17,050 nucleotides of DNA from Gamarada debralockiae. Its lineage: Eukaryota > Ascomycota > Leotiomycetes > Helotiales > Hyphodiscaceae. The notes beneath the pieces were generated by a model, which saw only the letters and a list, made by a program, of their open reading frames with translations, did not search any database and had not been told where the DNA came from. The DNA is taken from the NCBI GenBank assembly GCA_002803225.1, contig NXFV01000946.1, forward strand, positions 1 to 17,050. The letters run 5' to 3'. This document shows positions 9,636-17,050 of this stretch, piece by piece (the first letter of the stretch is position 1; each line of letters starts with the position of its first letter). A program made the position numbers and the translations under genes.

Positions 9636-9845
9636 GATGCATGGCGCTATCCCTTCCCGGGAAGTTATGGTACTTTTGCTCTTGCCCAATCGCTTGCGGC
9701 CCTTCACCGATGCATCACCTCACAGGCTCCAAGAGCATAGAAAGACTTAAACCCTAGCTTTTCGCCACTGTCCTCATTCTTCTATGCTTGAGTTGAGTAA
9801 TGGGAATCCTCGGTCCTACAAAACGGCTTAGCATATCCGGCTACG
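9636..9845 (+). promoter_or_regulatory. Short upstream region of the Clr5-TPR gene
   Basis: About 210 bases separate the transposon from the ATG at 9846, so the element sits inside or just above the promoter. A pyrimidine-rich patch (about 9767-9788, CACTGTCCTCATTCTTCTATG) is the only promoter-like sign. GATGCAT occurs twice (9636-9642 and 9709-9715). Confidence 0.35.
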
Positions 9846-11915
9846 ATGGATCATTCAATAGCCTTGTCTCCGCCTTCCTCACCACACACCTTTCTCTTCG
9901 ATGCCCAGAACCTCGCCAGCCAAGAAAACGATCGATATTCCGCATCTACAACAAGCAATAAATTCTGCAATTTTGATCCAAGAACCCTTGGAGTGCGTGA
10001 AACGACAAGACAGCGTTGGGAAGAGTTGAAGCCAATCATTCAACGTGTTTACATAGAGGAAGACAGACCCTACCCTTATCTTGGGCATCTTCTTCGGATC
10101 CAGCACGGATTTGAGACTATGTATGATTGCAAATCTACTCCATATACCCCATGGGGCTCAGTTACTAACGGACGCATCAGGAAGCGCCAGTTCTCGAGGA
10201 AAATTGTCGAATGGGGATTCCGAAAAGAACGTATCGAGCTCTGAGAGACGGGATATCCTGCAGTCTCTTCCTGAACACAGCGTACCTTCTTCTCTATATC
10301 CCAAAGATCAAAGACTGAAGCCGAAAAAGGTGAAAAGTTGGAGGAAGAGGTACAGGGACGACGTGGACGAACAGTCATGTCATCATCTCCGAGCTCAGTC
10401 ATCTGATTTGCTGAGTAAGTTTAGTTTGGACTCCGTGACCTGAGCTTTCAGTGAATGTTCTTTTTAAAGCAGATACAAGAATTCCTTCGATAATATCGGA
10501 TCAGCAAACGCAAACCTTCGCTACCCCCTCCACTGGCACTAACCGGCCAGAAGTCGCCGATTGCAGATCTTCAGGATTTTGCAACAGCAGTCTTTTTCGG
10601 GTACTCTGCAAGCTCTCTGAATGAGCTCTATGTTTTCTCTGGCAGTCCTTCTGGTGGACCAATTGAGGTCAATCTTTCTAACAGGACTGTTTGGGAGTCA
10701 CTCGCCTCACAAGAGACAGACTTCGAAACGAAGTTCACAAAACTTCAACCACAATTCGGCATTGGCCACCCGTCAGTTGTTGCGGCAATGGAGAGTCTTT
10801 CCCAAACGTACTACGACCGTAGGAAATACGCCAAAGCCGAGGTGCTAGATAGAAAGTTGACAAAACTGTACTTGAAAGAACTGGGAAGCGATAATCTGAA
10901 AACACTTGACGCACGACAGTGCCTTGTTGACACTCTCGTGGCCCAAGGGAAATATTACGAAGCGCGATCCCTTAATCACAGTCTATTCTCCTCGTTCCTC
11001 GGAATTGCCCACCTTGGTCTTCCGCGAATTGCACATATGCTCTCAAACGACGCCCTGATCGCCGAACAATTTGGCCACACCGACGAGGCCGAAAACCTTC
11101 TTCGACAAGTTCTCCAATTGTGGCTTGAATACTGCGGGCCGCGAGATAAGAGAACGCTCAATGCGAAGACACAGTTAGGGTACTTTCTCGTCCTGACGAA
11201 AGGTCCAGGAGGAGACATGTTGTTGAGGACTGCTGTATATCTCCATCCCGAGGGATCCAACGCCACCGACGAGTAAGCGTGCAGGGCAATGACGAAGCTC
11301 TCAGCAGCATTCTGGGCTCAAGATTCGCACAAGGAAGGTTGCCAATTAGCTCAGAAGGGATTGGAGAAGTTCTGTCCTGTGTTAGGGGACCAGCATCCCG
11401 ACGTTCTAGAAACCAAAGTAGCCTTGGCTTGGAACATGGCCAAGGGAGGTGATTTATTTGGGAGTGAGAAGTTTTTCAGAGAAGTCATTGCCACTGAGTC
11501 AAACATAGGCCATTGTACCGAAGCTCACGGTTTATCAAACAGCAAATGCGGACTTGCCAGGGTGTTGACGTTGAGGGGCTGTTATGATGAAGCTATCAGG
11601 TGGTACCTGGAGGTCCTTCAGGCTAGAGCAGTCGCTTATGGCTGGGACTATCCATACACTCTCAGAGTTTGCTATGACCTTGGAGAGTGTTATCAGGTGT
11701 GTAAACGGGTCGATGACGCTATCACATTGTACCAGGACGTGGTTAGTAGACTGTGGATGACGGACGGCATTGGGAATACTTGTCACCCAGATATCAAGGA
11801 TCTGGAGTCGTGTATCAATATGCTTGAGGCTTCAAGTTTGGAGACCAAGGAGTTACAGGTAAATACACCGTTGAAGATTGAGGAAGAGGGAAAGTGCAAA
11901 CTTGTTGGAATATAG
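9846..11915 (+). pseudogene. Clr5-domain / TPR protein gene with frameshifts and a nonsense codon
   Basis: Ancestral model: exons 9846-10120, 10181-10414 and 10473-11915, about 650 codons, with introns of 60 bp (GTATGA, ACTAAC branch, CAG) and 58 bp (GTAAGT to GCAG). The N-terminus holds a Clr5 domain (about residues 57-108: RWEELKPIIQRVYIEEDRPY, then HGFETMKRQFSRKIVEWGFRK). The C-terminal half is tetratricopeptide repeats of kinesin-light-chain type (YDRRKYAKAEVLDRKL, GHTDEAENLLRQVLQL, GCYDEAIRWYLEVLQ). Such proteins are common in Pezizomycotina; the role of this one is unknown. Lesions: one extra base near 10224-10227 (frame leaves WGFRK and meets TGA 10242, while KNVSSSERRDIL continues one base on); a second frame change between 10494 and 10621; and TAA 11274-11276 inside the TPR region, where the same frame continues as ACRAMTKLSAAFW, consistent with CAA to TAA. 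Assembly errors could explain the indels but less easily the stop. Confidence 0.82.
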
Positions 11916-12498
11916 GTTATATCTCAAGGCGTTTGGCTATTTGAATATCGTAATTCTCAAGTATATCTGAATGAACAGCGCTGGAAATGAGTTATTAAGT
12001 CGCGAAATACTTTAATTTAAAAATCTTACTCTGGGGCCTATTAGATTAGAGCGTATTTAATATTGGCAGTAGGTACTAGGGCCAAGTAAAGCAAGGGAGC
12101 GCGTGTCATGTCAGGCACTTCCGAAGGCATGTTAGCAAGCTGAAATAGGCAAACAAATTGATTGTAGGATTTGCGATGCAAGGTTTGTTTTCATGAACTC
12201 TAGGCCTGCATTATTAGTGTCGAATCGTATCGTTATTCTCGGGACAACATAGAGTATGGGCTGCACGGAGCACACGAGTCTGAGAGGAAGATCAATAGCT
12301 CTAACAGCTGGTAAGACAGTGAAGGTATGTGTGCATAGGAACGTAAATAAATAACCCCCTGATAGCCCTTTACTGTCAATTCCTCATTTGTATGCATTTT
12401 CTCTGTTCTAAATCTTACTTCGAAGTAGGCATTAGACTTAGTATATGGAATCTCCAAACTACTGCCAAACATCCCGAGATATCAAGCTAATTCCCGTG
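11916..12498. other. Intergenic region between two convergent genes
   Basis: The 3' ends of the Clr5-TPR gene (+) and the transcription factor gene (-) face each other here. The sequence is moderately AT-rich. The minus-strand frame at 12233-12472 lies beyond the stop of the regulator, has no recognisable content and is not called. No terminator-like hairpin stood out. Confidence 0.5.
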
Positions 12499-14433
12499 CT
12501 ATCTCCAGAACTTATGTGCTCCATTCTTTAGTCTTCTACGCTTTCCCTTTGCTCCAGGATCTCCCCTTCCCATATGTCGATGGGTCTTTGCCCCCGGACT
12601 AGAGTGTTCTACAGCCATCCTAGCCTGCTCAAATAAAATCATGCTGGATTGATACATCTCTTCGACCTTGTCATTTACACCGCTCCTTTCTACAACCCCC
12701 AGCAAATTCAGAAATGGCTCAAGAAGCTTAAGATCCGCTTGCACCAGAGGGTTTGACGGGTTAGAAATAGTATGTATAAGCAATGTTGTCGCGGCCGTAA
12801 TAAAGATGTGGAGAGCGGTCCTGTGACAGTTATCTTTCTGGTCTCAATAATGGGAGTGGTGCAAACCGAAGATGGCCGCTGGCTTACCAGACACAAGCAA
12901 ACTTTCTTCGAGGAGTCACGGTAAATAATTTCATGGCACTTCGGGCCTCCACAGGATACGTAACTGGAGCTGACATAATATGTACTCTAACTTCCGATGA
13001 CTGAATCTCATGATACCAAGGGAAGATGGGTAGGGATTCATGTATGACAGCCAAGGTCTTGAAATATAAACGCTGGAGGTAAACTGGATGGCGAGAGGTC
13101 TCCGAGGGTGATTCATCCAAGGCTGGGCCAGAATAATCACAGAAAAGTTCGATAGGGACGCTTCTTCTCCACGTTTGAAGTGTCATTTCGAGCTCTTCAG
13201 CTGCCATCGCTCGCTCACTAGCAGACTGCTTCCCAGCCTTCACAGATAAGTGCCGTCTGCATATCTGGCCCTGGATGATGGCTAGTCTGGTTCGGAAGAA
13301 AAAAAGATTATGATGAATTCCTCCGGGTTGATCTGGACCGTAATCATTCTCAGAAGGTGGCTCAATGTCCATGTCTTCGTCACCTTGAGTTGGTGGTGCC
13401 TCTTTTGTAGGCTAATATCTTTGTCGAGAGAGTAAGCCACCCAAAAGACTCGTATACGTTCCGCACTTTCAACAGCACTTAGCACAGGGTACTGGTATTG
13501 CCTGTGTAACCCTAAGTTATGCGCGATTTTGATGGCTGATGAAGTCAATAAAGTGATAGGCCTCTGATGTGGCATGGCCATCATTATCATTGCCCTTCCC
13601 AGCAGTGCTTGCACAGATGCGAGAGTATAGTGTCTCGTCATGAGCTGATTAGTAGCAGCAAGGGCATTCTGAAAGTAGCCCCAAGCTTCAAGGTCTTCTT
13701 TGGGGTCTGGAACCGGCATGTCCCAGTATTGGTACGCAAGTGCGAGCACGACGTTCAGAGCTGCCCACCATCCTGGGTCACTGTCACTGCAGTCTAGATC
13801 ATATGCAGCGTCGAATTTTGACATAAAAGTATCTTGGTCAAAAATAGGATGCACAGCGTTAAATCCTTGAAAAAAAATTTGTGATGAGGTGTAAAGCCTT
13901 CTCTTTTGACGTCAGCTCTTGAAAGATTGGTGTTTCCTTGCCAATGGAATTGGTATTCCGACGAAAGTTTAGTCTGGGAGTTCCAGAAATGAGCACTAGC
14001 ATGCTGTCAGCCGGGAAAGCTACGTTGGGACTTAGAATACTTTGTTGGGATGGCGTAGTGATATTTAATGTTTGAGAAACACGGGCAGATTCTTCAATTT
14101 CCGGAGGTGCGGAGCCCAATAAGCTCTTACCGAAGGCGTGGGAGGTTATGTACGTGGGCTGGTATTCCGTCCCTCCAGTGGTAGTCTTAATTGGCCTTCC
14201 ATCCATGCCAGTCTCTTTTCTAGTTCCTCGAGACGCCTATCCCTAAATTCAATTAGTAAATTGTCGTCTAACTTGTCCCTTCCATCCTCGAATGCTTACC
14301 TCGATAGTCGCCTTCGACTTCTTAGGACACTGATCGGGGTGAAATGGCACGGAGTCTTGCCTTTGATGCACTGTGCGCAAAGATCTGAAATTGGTTTACA
14401 GCGAATCTTCTTTTTCCTACAAGTATTACAAGC
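12499..14433 (-). pseudogene. Zn2Cys6 fungal-specific transcription factor gene, 5'-truncated and frameshifted
   Basis: Reading leftward from 14433, the first exon encodes a complete zinc cluster: CNTC, RKKKIRC, KPISDLC, AQC, IKGKTPC, spacing C-x2-C-x6-C-x6-C-x2-C-x6-C. A 57-bp intron (14243-14299, GTAAGC/TTTAG, ACTAAT branch) leads to a basic coiled-coil linker (RRLEELEKRLAWMEGQ). The fungal transcription factor middle region follows (HPIFDQDTF; ERIRVFWVAYSLDKDIS). A 67-bp intron (12821-12887) joins CVW to TALHIFITAATTLL, and the protein ends at 12499. Defects: no ATG on the minus strand between 14433 and about 15120, with in-frame TAG just before the cluster (or a splice acceptor whose exon is missing); an eight-T run (13870-13877) where seven would join TNFF to QGFNAVHPIFD; a frame change near 13400. 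A fourth change near 14160-14200 could instead be a 62-bp intron (14092-14153). It would have been a nuclear DNA-binding regulator; target unknown. Confidence 0.85.
14300..14433 (-). other. Zinc-cluster (Zn2Cys6) coding exon of the degraded regulator
   Basis: All six cysteines and the basic first loop (RKKKIR) are intact, so this DNA-binding module survives undamaged although the gene around it is broken. The exon begins with GCTTGT directly after AATAG, which reads either as a splice acceptor or as an in-frame stop. Donor at 14299. Confidence 0.85.
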
Positions 14434-14509
14434 CTATTCTTGTCAATAGTATAACAGCGTATTCTACTGTGCCAGTGGCCCTTAGAGGTCGGGTTAAGGT
14501 GACTAAATA

Positions 14510-14842
14510 TTGCCCTATAGGGCAAGAAAAAAAAGATTTAAAAAAAAAGAAAGCAAGTATTCTTTGCCCTATAGGGTAAGAATAAAATATATAATATTAG
14601 TTTATATATTTTAAGTCTTTGCCCTATAAGGCAAGAACTAACTTTAATATTAGTATAATATTTAAGTCTTTACCTTATAGGGTAAGAACTAATCTTAATA
14701 TTAGTATATAATTAAGTCTTTATCTTATAAGGTAAGAACTAACTTATAATATTAATAAAGTAAAAAAGTCTTTATCTTATAAGACAAGAACTTAATATAT
14801 AATATTAGTTTATTTATTTTAAGTCTTTGTCTTATAAAATAA
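14510..14842. repeat. Seven-copy tandem repeat with palindromic core
   Basis: A unit of 50-55 bp is repeated at 14510, 14564, 14619, 14670, 14720, 14772 and 14827. Its core is the 16-bp palindrome TTGCCCTATAGGGCAA, perfect in copy 1. Between cores lies AT-rich spacer of the form AAGAACTAACTTTAATATTAG followed by TTTAAGTC. From left to right the core loses C and G by transitions (CCCTATAGGG to CTTATAAGG to CTTATAAAA). It abuts the missing 5' end of the regulator. Function unknown; no CRISPR features, since spacers are also repeated. Confidence 0.9.
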
Positions 14843-14981
14843 AGGTTAATTATATTACTTATATTTTTTAGAGAAAGCTAAGACTAACTTAATTTTAACT
14901 TTAATTATAAAGTCTTTATTAATATTATATATAATATTTAAGGCCTTTAGTATAGGACTAATCTTTATTTAATTTAAAAAG

Positions 14982-15174
14982 TGTGACGGCTGCACCAGAT
15001 AAGACCCGAAGGAATGGGTGAACACGCGTTTGTATTAAGAATCTAAAGCTAGGGAAGAAAGAAGAGAAGGAGAGGGAAGCTCTATTATAGGAAATTAAGT
15101 ATAATCTCGCTTAGGGCGTACATGGCCAGCGCCCATGTACATACTGTACAGCCCATATAAGCATAGCCGTAACA
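14982..15174 (-). mobile_element. LTR of a retrotransposon (3' LTR in minus orientation)
   Basis: A 193-bp block starts TGTGACGGCT and ends AGCCGTAACA, so its ends are inverted repeats with one mismatch and have TG...CA termini. Just outside its right end, on the minus strand, is a polypurine tract (GAAGAGGGGG) followed by TAA and then TGTTACGG. That is the arrangement at the internal-3'LTR border of an LTR retrotransposon. The element therefore reads leftward and its internal part would lie at 15188 and beyond. Flanks (AAAAG on the left, TTACC on the right) show no duplication, as expected if the right side is internal sequence. Copia or Gypsy type cannot be decided. Confidence 0.7.
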
Positions 15175-15177
15175 TTA

Positions 15178-15187
15178 CCCCCTCTTC
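15178..15187 (-). other. Polypurine tract next to the LTR
   Basis: On the minus strand the sequence GAAGAGGGGG lies three bases from the LTR terminus TGTTACGG. In LTR retroelements this tract primes plus-strand DNA synthesis and directly precedes the 3' LTR, so it fixes the element's orientation. Confidence 0.65.
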
Positions 15188-15372
15188 AAACAAAGCTAGC
15201 CCTCTAGCTTTAAAGCTAAGAAGAAGAAAAAAATATATACCTAAATACCCCTTGTCTAGCTAGTACTATTGTACTTTATATACATCTGCTATAGCGCTGT
15301 ATATCATCTGCAACTCTAGTACTTATATACTTATGGCGCTAGCGTACTTCTGTATAAGTACTAGCTATACTC

Positions 15373-15431
15373 GGGGTAGGAGTAGAGGTATAGGCTAGCT
15401 TAGCCTATAGAGCTCTCCCCTACTCTACCCC
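15373..15431. repeat. Inverted repeat, potential hairpin
   Basis: The core is TATAGGCTA (15389-15397), a GCT loop, and TAGCCTATA (15401-15409), a perfect 9-bp stem. The flanks GGGGTAGGAGTAGAGG (left) and CCCCTACTCTACCCC (right) extend the inverted symmetry imperfectly to about 59 bases. It may be a relic of a transposon end or a foldback. Confidence 0.7.
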
Positions 15432-15468
15432 TCCCTCTAGCTAGCCTAGCCCCTAGGCGTATAAAATC

Positions 15469-15508
15469 CCCCTTTAAGCTCCTCTAAGCCCCTCTAAGCC
15501 CCTTTAAG
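15469..15508. repeat. Four-copy 10-bp tandem repeat
   Basis: CCCCTTTAAG, CTCCTCTAAG, CCCCTCTAAG, CCCCTTTAAG follow each other with an exact 10-bp period; all differences are C/T. On the minus strand it is a purine-rich CTTAGAGGGG ladder. Confidence 0.85.
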
Positions 15509-15841
15509 TATATATTGTTATATAGGAAGGTAGAAGAAGTTATAGAGGTTATATAAGTTATTATAGACATAGGGATAGGTAGGTAGATAAACAAATTAAA
15601 GAGAAGTTGAAAAATAGTTATAGAAGAAGACTATAGTTATAGTGTATATAGAAGAGAGGCAAGTATTAAGGTATATAGCTAATACTAGATTAAGGCTTAT
15701 ATATATAATAGTAAGATATTAGCTCTAGTTATAGATAGGCTTAATTAAGAGGTCTACTATAATCAGCTTATAGGGGGCCTTACTAGCTTAAGCTAGGAGA
15801 GGGGCTCTAGTCTAGGCCCTATAGAGAGTATATATTATACC

Positions 15842-15939
15842 ATAGGGCAAAAAGGGCGTGGTTACTTACACACAGGCAGACAAATCTTATAATTAAGATT
15901 TGTTTAATATATACTCTAATATATATATATCATAGATAT
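15842..15939 (+). repeat. 98-bp direct repeat, copy 1
   Basis: Begins ATAGGGCAAAAAGGGCGTGG and matches 16953-17050 over its whole length with about five differences, all transitions. It includes the near-palindrome CAAATCTTATAATTAAGATT (15881-15900) and a run of TA repeats. The first bases (TATAGGGCAA) also occur in the palindromic tandem array at 14510. Confidence 0.9.
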
Positions 15940-16050
15940 TTACTTCTTATTAGTTTATTTCTATATATTGTTTTATAATTAATATTTAAAGTTTATAGTT
16001 TTATAGTCGAAAATTAAGGTAGCTTACTTAAATTTCTATATTAAAATAGC

Positions 16051-16112
16051 AGACTAAAACTTAGCCTTTTCTAGAATTACTAGACTAAAACTTAGCTTAT
16101 TTTAGAATAGTA
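16051..16112 (+). repeat. 31-bp tandem duplication
   Basis: Two adjacent copies beginning AGACTAAAACTTAGC (16051 and 16082), diverged in their second halves. A short tandem duplication within the AT-rich relic. Confidence 0.75.
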
Positions 16113-16319
16113 GATAATATAAGCTCTAGAATACTAACCCTTACTAAAACTAACTTTACAATTAAATAAACATAGCTCTTTTTAATACTCTAAGGATATA
16201 AATATTAAATTAAATATACTTTAAAAGCCTTATATCTTTTATAATTTAATAATTATAGTAATGAATTTAATACTTTATTATAGTAGGCTAGGTATAAAGT
16301 TACTATAGGGTAGTCAGAC

Positions 16320-16405
16320 ACTAGTATTTTTGTGACTAGTATAAATATAGAGTAGTTAGGATACTAGTATTTTCGTAACTAGTATAAATATAGTGTATAG
16401 GCCTT
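16320..16405 (+). repeat. 43-bp tandem duplication with ACTAGT inverted ends
   Basis: Copies begin at 16320 and 16363. Each contains ACTAGTATTTTT/CGT followed by GACTAGT or AACTAGT, so a small inverted repeat (ACTAGT...ACTAGT) sits inside each unit, followed by ATAAATATAG. The bases preceding the first copy (TAGGGTAGTCAGAC) resemble the end of copy 1 (TAGAGTAGTTAGGAT), suggesting a third, eroded partial unit. Confidence 0.8.
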
Positions 16406-16462
16406 TTTACTTATATTTTTATATATAAAAGTACAAAAGCTATGACTTACGATATTATAGTC

Positions 16463-16490
16463 GCCCTTATTAGCTCGAGTTAATAAGGGC
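16463..16490. repeat. 28-bp near-perfect palindrome centred on CTCGAG
   Basis: The arms GCCCTTATTA and TAATAAGGGC flank GCTCGAGT; only one base pair of fourteen fails to match. It is the most GC-containing patch in this part of the island. It could be the fused ends of an inverted-repeat transposon or a foldback. Confidence 0.85.
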
Positions 16491-16952
16491 CTAAAAAGTT
16501 GCTATAAGTATTAAAGTATAATATAAGGTATATATATAAGGTAAAGTAGAATTAAGTAAAGGAAGTAAAGTGTACCTGAGATAAAGAAGTTAAATTACTA
16601 GACTATAACTAAACTATTTATAGCCCCTAGCTAAGATAGGATATATATTTCTAAAGTTAATATTATATACTAAGTAGTATAGAATAAGAGAAGAGATATT
16701 AATATATAATTACTAGAATATATTTAATAATATCTATAGCTCCTTTAAATAAGAGAGGTCTAAAACAGATCTATTCCTCTCTTAAAGAAAGGCGCAATAT
16801 AAGAAATATATATAGGAGGTAAGCTAGATATAATAAGTAAGCTACCTAGTAAGATACCTAGTTAATTAAGGCCTTTTCTCTAGCTCTTTTACTAGGTCTT
16901 AGTAGGAATAATACTTCTCTACTAGTAGATAAGGCGCTATACTATAAGAACT

Positions 16953-17050
16953 ATAGGGCAAAAAGGGCGTGGTTACTTATACATAGGTAGACAAATCTTA
17001 TAATTAAGATTTATTTAATATATACTCTAATATATATATATCACAGATAT
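16953..17050 (+). repeat. 98-bp direct repeat, copy 2 (reaches the window end)
   Basis: Same orientation as 15842-15939, offset 1,111 bp. The match continues to the last base of the window, so the repeat may be longer. Differences are C/T or G/A only. Confidence 0.9.

Larger units (their letters stand above)
15188..17050. mobile_element. AT-rich, RIP-like relic region with nested short repeats
   Basis: Extremely AT-rich sequence dominated by TA, TTA and CTA words, with stops in all frames and no readable protein. The left end is probably the internal part of the minus-strand retroelement whose LTR is at 14982-15174. Farther right are a 98-bp direct repeat with copies 1,111 bp apart, two short tandem duplications and near-perfect palindromes, listed separately. 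Loss of CpA and gain of TpA words is consistent with RIP. The original element types cannot be recovered by eye, and the relic continues beyond the window. Confidence 0.6.

Noticed and set aside
12233..12472. 79-codon minus-strand open frame after the regulator
   Set aside because: No continuation of the transcription factor and no motif.
14092..14206. A certain frameshift in the regulator's linker
   Set aside because: A 62-bp GT-AG intron (14092-14153) would also restore the frame, so this was not counted as a definite lesion.
14510..14842. CRISPR array
   Set aside because: The spacing is regular, but the intervening sequences are themselves repeats of each other and the host looks fungal.

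Overview
The window looks like a gene-poor, repeat-invaded stretch of a filamentous ascomycete (Pezizomycotina) genome. The reasons are short GT-AG introns of 46-122 bp, families typical of these fungi (a class-E cytochrome P450, an F-box protein, a Clr5-TPR protein, a Zn2Cys6 regulator), and AT-rich transposon relics whose changes are mostly C-to-T or G-to-A transitions, as expected from repeat-induced point mutation (RIP). I cannot name the species.

Layout. 920-2277 (+): decayed gene of unknown family, open in one frame from 1273 to 2277 apart from five premature stops. 2835-4709 (+): intact seven-exon cytochrome P450 (504 aa). 5244-5567: candidate solo LTR. 6174-7612 (+): intact two-exon F-box protein (438 aa). 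8322-9633: complete but dead Tc1/mariner element with 41-bp terminal inverted repeats, TA duplication and a DD34E transposase full of stops, its catalytic Glu replaced by Lys. 9846-11915 (+): Clr5-domain/TPR gene carrying two frameshifts and a nonsense codon. 12499-14433 (-): Zn2Cys6 / fungal-specific transcription factor gene without a start codon and with internal frameshifts; it ends against an AT-rich island. 14500-17050: AT-rich island with a seven-copy palindromic tandem repeat, an LTR with polypurine tract (retroelement on the minus strand), and a 98-bp direct repeat whose two copies are 1,111 bp apart.

How the parts relate. Only the P450 and the F-box gene look functional. The P450 next to a zinc-cluster regulator and an unknown gene is the kind of mix found in secondary-metabolite loci, but there is no backbone enzyme and the regulator is broken, so a living cluster is not supported. 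The strongest signal in the window is decay: nonsense and frameshift loss of three host-type genes beside RIP-like transposon relics. I found no convincing new molecular system; the palindromic tandem array and the paired direct repeats are the least explained structures.
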